In this document: positions 1-11,911 of the stretch, piece by piece | Position numbering within the stretch: the first letter of the stretch is position 1 | Layout of the letters: each line of letters opens with the position of its first letter | Source: Homalodisca vitripennis | Taxonomy: Eukaryota; Arthropoda; Insecta; Hemiptera; Cicadellidae | Direction of reading: 5' to 3' | Assembly: GCF_021130785.1 (NCBI RefSeq) | Contig: NW_025777962.1 | Span: 19,201 to 83,200 of the forward strand | DNA length: 64,000 nucleotides | The notes under the pieces: model-generated | What the model saw: only the letters and a program-made list of their open reading frames with translations | The model's database searches: none | Told to the model about the DNA's origin: nothing | Made by a program: the position numbers and the translations under genes

Positions 1-780
1 AAAAAAAACACATTTAACCAGGATCGATATTTCATTATTATCTCCGATAAGCATTTATATCAGTGAGTTCAATCATATTGCCCAGTCCTTTCTTTACTAT
101 CGAGTCATAATTTACTTTCCACTTATCATGCTCACTTTGTTTTCACTTATCAGGGTTCACTTCGCTTTCACTTATCAGGTTCACTTGTAATAAAAACTTT
201 ACGATACGGACTCTTACTAACAAATACTTTACAACGGGCTGAATTATTATTACTTGGGCACACCCAGACCTTTTTACAATTGCACAGGAAACTTTCACAA
301 TATTCCTATCTCCTGCCCTCATTGTTCTTGAAACCTTTCATAACCATAATTATTTTTATACTCCCTTTCAGATTACTAGCATTGTCCCTAATATTTAATT
401 TCAAAGGGACCTCAACATTTTTCAAAGTTTCTGACGGTTGTCGTTTTCAAAAGCATTTCCGCCCCTAAAATTTTATTTAAAATATAATTCCTTTTTGAGC
501 AACAGATCCACATGCGCTAGCTCCATTTTTTATTTTAAAATAATTTTCTTAATATAAATCAAATATTCCAAACTCACAATATTATTCTAAGTCCTCAGTC
601 TTACACACTACACAAAATTATGCAGGTTTATACACAATTTTCAAGTTCATACAAGTCTTATACAAGTTACACACACTTACAGGTATCAGACAAGTTTATG
701 CAAGTTTACAAGTTCTTTCCTGTAAATAACCTGTTGTACAAGTTTATGCTCAAAAAGAAAATAGCAGATTGCGCAAATTA
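1..780 (-). mobile_element. LTR element internal region, copy 1 (cut by window edge)
   Basis: It corresponds to the right-hand internal part of the LTR element at 21454-25104 and leads into its right LTR. The other LTR of this copy would lie left of the window. The short open frames here (for example 280-468 and 620-826) have no recognisable product and are not conserved in length in the other copy. The minus orientation is inferred from the complete element. Confidence 0.6.
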
Positions 781-1603
781 TGTACCGTTTTTTATAGCAC
801 ATATTTTAAATTTTATATGGAGCTAATACTTTATAAATTTAAACAACTTTCGGAAATACTTGGTTTATTCCGAAAGTTCAAGTGTTACCAAAAAAATTTA
901 ACAAAGTTTACAAACTTTTGATTCGATTTTCTTCAAAACTTCACACAATCGAAACAAAATCTAATTAAGAGTCTGATTAAAAATGAATTAAAATTAAAAT
1001 GAAACTAAAAATTTATACTTCTCAAAAAAATGGTTTAAATTAACAAAAATAAAATAAAAGTTCTCTTCTCAAAATACTCAAAAATCAATATAACACAAAA
1101 CTTGATATTAACTTTATGACCAAAATTTAATTCACAATACTTCAAAAATGTAATTAATTCTCAGACTCTGAAAGATGGGAAAACTTTAGAAATTTTTAAT
1201 TACAAACAGTAATAAAAAATCAAAGATATTAAACTAAAACGCTGGTACGGGACTTACTACTTTGAAGATTACGGAGGCTGATGGGATTTAATACGCACTG
1301 AAGAAAAAATTAAAAAACTTGAATTAAATTTACACGCGATAAAAAATGGAATAACTCTAAATCCCACAACTATAGGGTTATGAGGAAGAGCTTGCGATTC
1401 TCAACGGACCTTGTCGTCGTGGCTTCAAGACTCGAAACTGAATCCTCCAGCGAGCCGGGAGGAACGCATCACCCGATACGTCACTGACCGATTCAGCTGA
1501 TTGCCGGTCCAACTGAACAAACAAAAGTCCCCGCACCGCGTCTAGTTAATAAGAGCCTACTTCCTACCGCGATTCAGCATAAATGAATTTGAACTATGGT
1601 ACA
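781..1603. repeat. LTR (right-hand) of LTR element, copy 1
   Basis: It begins TGTACC and ends GGTACA and is a copy of the LTRs at 21454-22259 and 24302-25104, about 20 bp longer because of scattered one-base insertions. It is followed by ACTT, the same flank as the intact element, so it is the same insertion carried along with the large duplication. Confidence 0.75.
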
Positions 1604-4600
1604 ACTTTTTCTCATATCTCTAACGGTTAAGCCGCAAAACCGTTGTTTAAAGTCAAAACGCGAAAAATTACGACCCACACGACTCTCGAGAACGTATACA
1701 GCTGTGAACATGAAACTTGGAAACCTCATCTCCCAATTCAAACTGTACCTGATTTCTCTCATCCCCCTGATAAACATAATAACCTGATTAAGATTATTTA
1801 TTCAAATTAAATACTCTTCAGGCTATAAAACAGATTATCTCATAAACGCCCTGTGGGGCAGCTTTACTGAGAACACAGAGTCTAATCCACTTCATGGTAA
1901 GAACGTTTGATATTTTGTACAAGGTTTGCTTAAAAAGACGAAAATAGGTGAATTAACGTCCCCGGATCCGCTATTAAATCCCGGATTTGGAAATAACCAC
2001 ATGTAGGAGCCTGGGGCCGTAGCCCCAGCGAGGCCGATAGCGAGTATATATATATATTACAACCCACCTATATTAAAAAAATCTAAATATAAAAACTCCA
2101 CATTCATCTTTATTAAAAACTATACGTAATTTTCAAAACTAAATAAAATTTTGAATTATTACATTGCCTGAATGAAGTATATTGTCTAAGTACTCAAAAT
2201 AAGCTAGTTTAACACAACAAAATTCCCTCAAAACCATTACATGTTGTTTAAAGAAATTTTAATTTAAAGTTAAGTTTATATATTCTTAACACTAATTATA
2301 TGGAATTTCTTATGGTTTAGTGATAAATACAGACAGTTGGAAATACCCTACATGCTTAAGTGCAATAAATATTGTTTTAATCTTTTCGCCTGTATTACAA
2401 ACTTTATACATAATTTTACTTCAATTAATATGGAATTATTTTATTTTAAATATTGTAAAAAAACATATTCATAACACAGGCTAAGTATAAAGAATGTTAA
2501 TTTTGGAATTGTCAGGATCAACACGAAACACGCGAATAAAAATATTTAAATGTAAATATTGGAAAAACTGCAGGAACAAACAGCCGAGACCACACAGTAT
2601 ACATTTGCAGAACAACCAACTCGCGCGGCCACTTCCTCCGTCCTCGTTAACTTTTAAATTTATAACTGTGGGTATTGTAGCCGAGTTTTGCCACAAATAG
2701 GCCTACGAGCAATATACCGAATATGAGGAAATTAATTTAGGAGACAAAAATGTATACCTCACATCGTAGGGCTTTTATAAAGCTGGTGTAATGCTCACAC
2801 CACACATCTAAATTAAATTTCAGTTTATTTAATTATTTCAGTGTGTAACAGTGTGTAATCAATGAATTACATTATTAATATGTCTATTATGTAACAAGAA
2901 CGGTGTAAATTCGGTTATTTAAAGTTTGGTTTGGGTGATAGAAGATTTCAAAGATAAGATAATATCTTATATTTGTCATCGTTTTATGTCAAAAAATATA
3001 TATCCCGTTATATGAGTTATATTTATTCTAAACATATGTTATTATTACTATTTTTACCATTATGTGTTTTTTTAGTTTACTTCTGAAAATGATTTAAATC
3101 CTGAGCTCACGTTTTACACACACATGTACGATATTCAAGGTTTATAACAAAATCCTCTACCATAAAATATAGCAAAAGCTATTTAAAATCCTAAATGTAA
3201 TTAATAATAATAATGAATAAGTGAGTGTTTATCTACACAAATTGTTTAGAAAGGAGATGCTTGCTTTAATTGTACCGTATGAAGTCCAATGCCATCTATA
3301 TTTACTTGTTAGGGGTTCTTTGTATTTTTTTTTTTTTTAATTCATTTTAAGGGGGATTTTAGTATTTGAATAATTTATAAATGACCTGTTTATGTTATAA
3401 TCACATTAATACTGTCAGAATGGAAAAATCATTTCCCTCTGTCTTTTTTGAAAGCCGTTTACTATTATCTTTCTATTTACTGATATTACTAATGTATATG
3501 TAAATACCATTTGAAATTTAAAAGTAAAATATAGGGAAATACTTTTTAAGCGGACAAAATTCATGATGTGTAATAGATCAGCTATTTACAGTTATCGCGT
3601 TTATTCTTTATCAAGAATGTAATAGAAATCTCCTGAAATTGTTTCTCTGTGCTTCAAATTAAATAAATCTGCAAGTATATAAAAAATTAATATTTTTTAG
3701 TACATGACTAATCCATTATTCTGATCTGTATTCAAAGCAATTTTGTTTTAAGTATATTTTAAAGTTCTTGTAAATGTCTTACTACAAAAACTTTACATGG
3801 TAGATTATTAGTAGATTTTAACCAGCCGCTAACATAAGATTTTCTGTGAGCAAATATGTAACATTATTCCTTATTAAAAGCAAAAAAGTGTTATATAAGA
3901 GTTATTTCTTACAGAAATTAACAAAGTAAACTATAGTGTAATATACAGTAAATACACTAATTTTATACCTAATGACGAAATAATTATTTAAATTGTAAAG
4001 CAATCTAATATTTTTGTTAAAATAATTTACAGCACTACAGTAAGCATTTTGAAGCGTTGAGGTAAGTAGGGATCTAAGTACCATTTTTCTGATTCTGAAA
4101 TAATTGAGTTACTTATTCAGTTTTTATTTTAAAAACCCAAACCAAATATGTTAATTGGTTTTAAGATTTTCATACTTTAATATGTTTTAATATAATAAAA
4201 ATGTGTAAATAAAGGCTAAAAAATTATTATAGATAGTTGGTAGTATGTTTGCAAGGTATAAATTAGGCTATAGGTGCCACATCCATTTACCTTTTCCTCC
4301 ACATCCCTACAAAATGTTTATGCCTTCAGACTTTTTACCACTGTAGCTATCACAAAGATGTAAAGTTTAAATCAATTATATACTGGGGTATACTATTGTA
4401 AATAACTCTGGATTTGAATGAAGTTTGGTTTTAATATTTTCAAGTAACAAATTTCTAAATATGTGGGAGCAAAAAAAATTATGTGAAAAGTAAGGTAGAA
4501 TCATCAATGAAAATAGTACTTACTTCAAAATTAGTTATTTTTACAACACGCACCATGAACTGAAAAAAAACTTAGATTTTTAATTAAAGACCAACTGATG

Positions 4601-4903
4601 TGTTTATTTGTAAGTAATACACTATGTAACTAGTACTACAAAATATATCGTAGGTTATAGGATTATCATTGCTTAGTAAAATATAGTACTACAACACGCT
4701 AAAGTGTCCCACTCGACCACTGAAAATACCGTGGTCAAGGTTACCTAAGACCTTTAGTTTGATAGCAGTCTAAAGAGGCTGCTACTATGGCACTAAATCT
4801 TGGAGGCGCTTTAAAATTAAAAAAAAATCCAATATTCTATTGTGTTTATAACAATAACACAGTACTATGCAGTGGATGGGCTTTATATTTACATAGTTGT
4901 TAT
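1604..4903. other. Intergenic, duplicate of 25105-28370; no gene recognised
   Basis: This is AT-rich sequence without a supported gene. A locally GC-richer patch near 1960-2040 (and at 25450-25540 in copy 2) contains an inverted GGGGC/GCCCC pair and may be the edge of an unidentified repeat. The overlapping short frames on both strands near 2490-2700 occur in both copies but resemble nothing I know and are AT-rich chance frames. Confidence 0.5.
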
Positions 4904-4996
4904 TCATTCTGCAGGTGAAGTGTAGATAAAGCTTCCGTTACACTTGAGTCAAACTGCGTTAAGACTATGATGTAGGTGAGCGTGGTAGTCCAATAA
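4904..4996 (-). pseudogene. GR terminal exon, duplicate copy 1 (frameshifted)
   Basis: This is the copy-1 counterpart of the last exon of GR-B. The stretch VLTQFDSSVTEALSTLH can still be read, but one extra C next to the acceptor throws the TYhhhhhQF part out of frame, and a missing G changes the end. In this copy the exon is followed on its right by duplicated pogo and truncated CR1 sequence, and no matching upstream GR exons lie beyond the breakpoint at 11911. It cannot be spliced into a receptor as assembled. The frame differences may be consensus errors. Confidence 0.65.
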
Positions 4997-5705
4997 CTAA
5001 AAACAGATATCCGTAAACATAAAAAGTTTGTTTATGATCCAAAATTAGCCATATTATTATACAAATTAAAATATAAACTGTTTGTGAGAATATAACGGAG
5101 ACAAGCTTGTACACTCTTTACAAATAATTAATATATTTTGAAAGGAACAATTTAACAACGTGCTCGATTTTAATAATATTTTTAAATAGTAGTAATTTTG
5201 AAAACATTGAGTGATTATTGAAAACTGTTATGGTTAACTGTTTATGAACATAAAAAACAGACGAGTCAAGACCAAAACAGATAAGTGGACAATATTAATG
5301 TGTTTTCCAGTAAATTTTTAAAAATATTTCAGAGGTGATGAATTTAATTGGCTAATCATTGCCCTTTTTTAACTCAATTATCAAAACGAGAAGGTGTGAA
5401 TGAATTGTAAACGAGTGAAATATATTGTGGGCCCCATTGTGTTAAACTTTAAGACAATGGTACTTCCGCCAAAATCTGATAAAAACGGATTAGTTAATTG
5501 TTGATGAAAACGAACTAACATAATGAACTAATTCAGTATTTATAAAACATATATTAATAAATCTATTTTAAGAAAGGCAAAAAATTGATTATGAGATCAG
5601 AGAGGATTAAAATATTTTTAATACTATAGTATAAAACCACTCATTATTTAGGATGCAAGTGATTGCTTTGTTTGACAGCAACAATTGAGTAACCAAAAAG
5701 TATAG

Positions 5706-8690
5706 TAGGTAGGAGGTCGGGTAAGAATGCGCGGTCGGATAAGAATGCGCATAGCTATATTTTTAAGTTGGCAAGCCTGATCAGAGAGAATTTGCTTCCC
5801 GCCAATTGGACAGATCAACACATACGCCGTTCACAGTGAATAGCTTTAGTTTGCCTGGTTTTACGTTTGGTGACAGGTAAAGAAATTAGTTTTTCGTATT
5901 TTTATTGTAATAATATTGTTTTGTTTCTTAGCTATTTGTGTCCATTCAGACTAACTAATGGTGACTTTCATTAACACACATTGTGAAGGCCATGTTATTC
6001 AGCTCTTAAATGATGTAATTTGGAGAGTTACACTCAAAGTGGCCTGTGAAATTTTTTAGGTTATGTTTCATTTTGTGCTGTGCGGGTAAGTTTGCGCATT
6101 AATGGGGTGGCCAAGACTGCGCACCATTTGGTTGTGCGCAGTTCTTAGCCTCCAACTTATTGTATCTTCATATTATTTGATTTATTATACTGAATAGGTT
6201 TATATGATACTAATCGTGGGTTTTTAGTTCCAGATATAAAGAATGGGGAAATACACCAGGAAAATTAAGAGAACATTATTGTTCACAGAAGACAATTTGA
6301 ATGAAATAAGGACAAGGATTGCCAATGGAGAAAAGTAAAAGACAAGTGGCTAAATCCCTTGGTATTTTTGGAATCTACTCTTCGAAACCGCCTTAAGAAG
6401 GTAAAATGTTGATAAATTTGATATACATTTTGGAATTGAGATTTATTTTTTATGTTGTATTTACATATAATTAATGATTTATGGATGGCTAAGTTTGAAT
6501 TCCTAAATGCATTCCGAAATGTACAAAGCTATTATTTATCATATTTGGGTTTAGATTTTTGGTAATTGTATAATAAATTTCATTAATAGATCTTTTTCCT
6601 TTTCAGACTTTTCATAAACAAAAAAAAATGTTTAGGAGCTGTAAGCTGTTTTATTTGTTTTCAGGGAAATGTACCAACAAGTCTTGGAAGATACAAGAAT
6701 GGTTTTTACGGACGAAATGGAAGAGGAATTGGCAAATTTATGTAAAGATTTAGATATGCGTTTCTATGGATTGACTAGGAAGAGAATCATGCAAACTTCC
6801 TATCAGTTTGCTAAATTGAAATGGTTAGAGTGACAGATTTAATTCTGAAAAAGAAGTTAGCCGGAAAAGACTGGGTTAAAGAATTTTTCAAAAGACACAA
6901 GCTGTCCACAAGAAAGCCTAGAGATTGCAGTCTGGGAAGAGCGATAGGGTTTAATAAGACTCAAGTTACTAGGTTTTTCCAAAATTTGAAAGCAGTCTAC
7001 GAGGAAATAAAATTCCCTCCCCACAGAATATTTAACTGTGACGAATCGGGGCTTTCCACAGTTCCCCAAGAAAACTCCTAAAGTGATATCACCAGTTGGT
7101 AAAAAAGAAGTTAGTAAGGTGACATCTGGTGAAAAGGAGGTCCAAAATGTTACAGTTGTAGCTTGCTTTAGTGCTACAGGCATCTACGTACCCACCAGCC
7201 TCTGATATTTCCTTAGAAAACGGATGAAACCAGAGCTTTACGTTGAAGCCCCTGTAGGCACACTTCCTCTAATCTCTGATAGTGGCTACATGAACTTAAA
7301 TATTTTTATAGACTGGCTGAAGCACTTCGCTAGCCATACAAAACCCACTGAAGATGACCCTGTTCTATTGCTTCTCGACAACCCACTCCACTCATATATC
7401 TCTTGAAGGTGTAAAATTTCTGTAGAGATAAACTTCATAACAATGCTGTCCTTGCCACCCCACGCTAATAACAAAATTCAACCCCTAGATAAAAGTTTTT
7501 TCTGCCCTCTTAAGACAGATTATTCTGTTGAAGTTGAAAAATGGATGGTAAGTAACCCTGGACAATGTGTAACCGCTTATCAAATTAGTGGATTGTTTAG
7601 AGAGGCGTATAACAGAGTGTCAACTATTGAGAAAGCAGTGAAAGGCTTTAGAGCAACTGGTTATCTATCCGTATAATCCAGATGTTTTTAGTGATGAAGA
7701 TTTTTTTGCCTTCCTCAGTCACAGATAGGCCCCAACCAGAAAATTGATCATCAAGAGGTTTTAGAGGAAGTTGAAAATGAAGAAGGTGGTGATGAGTCCG
7801 TTAATGAAACAACAGTTGAAAATTATATATCTCAACCAGGGCCATCTTCCACACTAACAAGCATCGAATCAGCCATTGAGATGAATATGAAACAGAATGA
7901 ATTTAACGTCACATCTAATGAAAGACAATTGACAAAGGCATCTAGTAATATTGTTTCTTTAACTGATTTAACCGAGAATTCAGATAATAAAAGTATTATC
8001 GGTCAACAACTTCTGAAAATTCATCCGTTGCCTAAAAAGTAGTAAAAAGACAAGTGCAAGCCAAAAAATTTGAAATAATAATCGGGATCACCGTTCAAAA
8101 AAATTTCTAGAGGAAAAAAAAGGGAAAAAAAGGAGCAGGAGTTGCGTAAAAAAGAAAAAGAGGCGGAGAATAAAAGAGGAAAAGAAATTAAAAGGTAATG
8201 GTGTGAAGAGAAACCTGGATTTGGATGGAGAGCCAAAAACTGCAAAAACTAAGAAAACAGAAGGAAATCGAGAAATGGTAAACGGAAAAGAAGAAGAGAC
8301 ATTTTGTGCAGGTTGTGGTGAAAGCTTTGAAAGGACTGTTGGGTTCAGTGTGGGCAGTGCGAACAGTGGTGGCATGAGGCGTGTTCAGATTACGTAGGGT
8401 CAGGACCTTACACATGTTACCATTGCTAGGCCAGGCCACGCACTCTTACCCTCCATTCAGCGCAGTCTTACCCAAACCATGCGGTCAAGACTGCGGCACA
8501 TGTAAGGATATACAAAAACACTTGTTTTTTTTTTTATATTAACATAAAGTTTCAAAGTTTTTTAGTTCATTTATATGTTTGCCCATAAGGCATAGAAAAA
8601 AGTTATGTATTTTGTATTTTTGTTACTGTTTAATTATAGCATTTATAACAAAAAAGTTGTTAAGTGCGCATTCTTACCCGCCCCTACCCA
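5706..8690 (+). mobile_element. pogo-like DNA transposon, copy 1
   Basis: The terminal inverted repeats carry the core CGGGTAAGAATGCGC at the left end (5706-5732) and its complement at the right end (8666-8690). The internal sequence matches the copy at 29168-32099 except for many single-base insertions. It lies beside the duplicated GR terminal exon exactly as in copy 2, so it is not an independent insertion. Confidence 0.85.
6243..8429 (+). pseudogene. pogo-like transposase, copy 1 (multiple frameshifts)
   Basis: The same two-exon transposase as at 29693-31847 can be followed by its pieces: the pipsqueak-type N-terminus from 6243, the HTH_Tnp region (6821-7081), the DDE core with CDESG and the PLDKSFF segment, and the cysteine-rich C-terminal finger near 8300-8429. 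At least six one-base insertions break the frame, for example near 7070, 7130, 7400 and 7665. It could not encode a functional protein as written. Confidence 0.8.
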
Positions 8691-9079
8691 ATGATGCAGT
8701 TGTATTGAAAAGTTTACAATGCCAGACCTCTATGAAATATTCCGAACAAGAAACATTGTTTCAAAGCGAGATCCAGTCGGTATAGTTCAATTCAAAAATA
8801 TTGTTGTTAAAGGTCCCCTCGTTATATTATCAAGTTTCAAATAATGCTGCCTTCATTCCGTGTAAAGCTGTGAACGTTCACGCGTGAGTCGGCTCTTTCA
8901 CAGTATGTTTTAACCCAAATTTCTTTTTTTTTAAGTACGTCCAAATTGTTATGCACATCTTTGCGCATACTTTTAGTTTTAATTATAAATTTGAAAAACC
9001 GCATACCTTATCTACACCTGATAAACAAAGTTGTCCTACACGATAATTAATAAAAGTAAAGTGCTCTGTAAAAATTAAC

Positions 9080-11911
9080 ATTATTTTACATGTATTAGTG
9101 CGGGTGTCGTAGTTTTCAAAGTAGCGCGGGTGTTCAGTTATGTGGACAGGTTTTCCGGTAGAGAGTAAACCAGAACTTGCAGATGCGTGAGTTTTCCCTG
9201 TGTCTAGAAAATAAAATCCGACTCGTACTTTGTCAAGACCACTGACAACAGTATTTGAGGAAGGTCACGTTCGCTTTTTACTGGGTTTGCGCATTCGCAC
9301 ATCAATCCCAGGTTTGACAACGCCAGGCACCAAGATTCCCTGTTGATAGGACTATTCCCGCAGCCAGCCGGTCGGCGCGGCGCGGCGACCGACGTACCGC
9401 CAGCACCGGAATTCCGATGCCCCTGCTTTTTTTCTTGTATGCAATTTTACCTTTTTATGCACTGCAGAGCTAGTAATACCTTAATCACTGTGTTATCTAC
9501 ATTTCGTTTCTGATTTCCTTGGGACTCTTTGTATCTTAGTTCACAAATATAGTACTGTACTGTATTATACAGTGAGTGGACTGAAGCAAGACTGATATTA
9601 CCCTAGACGAATAAATTTGTTTTATGTGTGTATTTAAAAAATAAATTAATTTTTTTTGTTAAATACATTTTTTAAATACATATGATTTTGTGAATCTGAA
9701 ACTGTTTTGAAACTTAGATTTTGAAAGTGATGTGCAGGGTACTCTTGTTGAATTTGACATTTGAACTATATACTTTATCCTCTGCATATCCTGATTTTTC
9801 ATTTGAACATTTACACGCACAAATAGCGGTGCTTGTTGACAAAATGGACAAGTTGCGTTCTGTGTGCGATGTTCGGCTAACGGAACTGCAGTCTTGCAAC
9901 TCGGAGATCAGACTTTTATCTTCCAAACTTGATCTTGAAAAGGAGCAGAGACGATCAGCACTAAACAACTCTTTCGCCCTTCAGGATGAGGCAGAATCCG
10001 AAATACGTAACCTTAACAAAACGTGTTTTGAATCTCACCAAGGCTCTTAGAGAAAGCGATTCTCGTGTATCTGCCCTGACAACGGAAGTGAATAGATTGT
10101 GTTATAAACTAAATTCCTCAAGTACAATAGTTAAGAACTTAGAAGATCTTTAAGACACTCAATTATGTACTATTGAAGGTCTTAGTTATAAGTTAGATGT
10201 AGCTAATGACCAGTTGGTAAAGCTGATTGATACGAACGCTATGGCGTCTCCTATTGATAAATGGGTAGAGGAAGAATCAATTAACGTCTACATTCAATCA
10301 TGGTCCACTTCCTCTGAAATGTATACCAACATTTTTATATTTGACACAGCCACTACGCAAACTGTTGAAAATGGGTACTCCCGAATCTGTAGCTGACACT
10401 TTGGTTAATTCAAAAAATTTTTCTTGTACCTTTGTATTCTTTTATGTTAATAATAGTACTGACAAAAACGTAGCAAATGCGGGAACCTATTGGTCTCTAA
10501 TATTGCTTGACGGGCTAATTCCCAAGCTTACCACTTAGACTCCATCTATGGTCTAAATCATAGTTCTGCACTTACTCTGGCTCAGAACCACGGTATTCTT
10601 GAGAATAACGTGTTGGAGGTTGACTGTCCTCAGCGGAACAATGGTTTTGAATGTGGGCTAAATGTGTTAGTCAACATCAAACTCATACTTCACTACTACT
10701 GCCTTTCAAATGTAAAAAAAACCTTCTTGGAGTTGTACGACATGCTTAACAATAAGTCGGTTGTAAGTAATTCGAGTAAATTGCAGATATTGCCAGGTTT
10801 GAACGTTTCTAACTCATCTTGTGGTTTATCAGATATTAGTAAGTCGGCGTCTCCGGGCCCCGGCGGTGTTTCCAGATCTATAATGTTATAAAATTAGTGA
10901 AGAAACAACAAAGTAATGAATGGCATATTGTGAAACCCAAACGAAAAAGTAAGTCAAAATTCAAAAACAAAAAAAGTTTAATACACTATTTAAATTAAAA
11001 ATAAATACTCTAAACTTGCGTCGTGCAACTTAGAGCATGACCATGACAGTGGGTCTGTGAACACCTTGTCTGGGGTGTGGAAGACGGGCCTACAAAGGAA
11101 TGGTTATTAGTTATAATTCTGGAGGGTCTCAGGTTGTAAAAAGCAATGAAGGACAGATGTCTGTCTGTAAAGAAGGCAAATACTTCTAAGGGGCAACCTT
11201 ATCGGAAACGTTTCAGTAAGGATGTTTTGGATCCGGCACTCCCGGACAGTAATATAAATATGAAAAAATGTAAATGTTGTATATAGTAATAGAGGTTGTG
11301 TATATGTTGATCGTAGTCCTAATATTGTAAAAAGTGTTAAAAATCATAAATCTACCGTAAAGGGTTGCCTTGTAGTTTATTGGAGATTCATTACTTAGGC
11401 ATTCTAGCAAACAATGCGCCCATAGTGGAGCAACTGTTAATATTAATCCTGGTGCAAAAATTGTAAATATCAGAAAAAATCTGAATGATTATATAGAGGT
11501 TCCTAATTCTAGTGTAATTTTAAACAGCGTCTTGAGACGTCGTGATATTAACGACTCAGCTCTAGATTACCTGAATGAACAATTGTATTTTAATGTGCAA
11601 CAACTTTAATGTTGAATTTATTGACCTGTATAATTGTATACGTAGGTACCATCTTGCAAAAAGATGGAAGACATCTAAATGGGAGTGGTAATTTTAAATT
11701 GGGACGCATTATGCTATCAAAGTTACTAAAACCTATTCCACAATCCTCACATTCTGATACAGTGGAGTCCTGCCCCTCAAATAACACCTTGCACCCTGAG
11801 GCGCCTGTTCCTGTCGTGTACTTCTGTGGGCCCTCTCCTGCGCTTTCCTATGCTCCTTCTCCCATGCATTCCGAAGCTTCTTCGGGAAACGGGACGCTGG
11901 GGGTGCAAATG
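9080..11911 (+). mobile_element. CR1-like LINE, copy 1, 3' truncated by the duplication edge
   Basis: It is identical in content to about 32480-35445 of the complete element: GC-rich 5' region, ORF1 coiled coil, Ulp1-like domain and part of the SGNH domain. It stops at 11911 where the large duplication ends. Endonuclease and reverse transcriptase are absent. LINEs normally lose their 5' end on insertion, so loss of the 3' half is better explained by the duplication breakpoint than by retrotransposition. The left boundary is approximate. Confidence 0.75.
9682..11909 (+). pseudogene. CR1-like ORF1, copy 1 (frameshifts, 144-bp deletion)
   Basis: Pieces of the ORF1 described at 33076-35457 are readable: coiled coil (9721-10150), Ulp1-like domain (10214-10891), and the end of the SGNH domain with DGRHLNG. 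The block holding the SGNH asparagine motif (TND) is removed by a deletion of 48 codons between GAGGTT and CCTAAT, near position 11500. The TAA that splits the coiled coil from the protease domain is shared with copy 2 and so predates the duplication. Confidence 0.75.

Larger units (their letters stand above)
1..11911. repeat. Large direct duplication, copy 1 (partial at window edge)
   Basis: This block aligns base for base with 23538-35445. Copy 1 differs mainly by scattered extra single bases, usually doubling a neighbouring base, so every reading frame it shares with copy 2 is broken here. Substitutions are rare, with a small cluster near 11240-11400. It also lacks 144 bp that copy 2 has at 34894-35037. 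Identity stops abruptly inside the CR1 ORF1 after GGTGCAAATGG. The left end is cut by the window edge. The lengths imply roughly 140 net extra bases in copy 1. The pattern fits an unpolished assembly copy or a very recent duplication. Confidence 0.9.
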
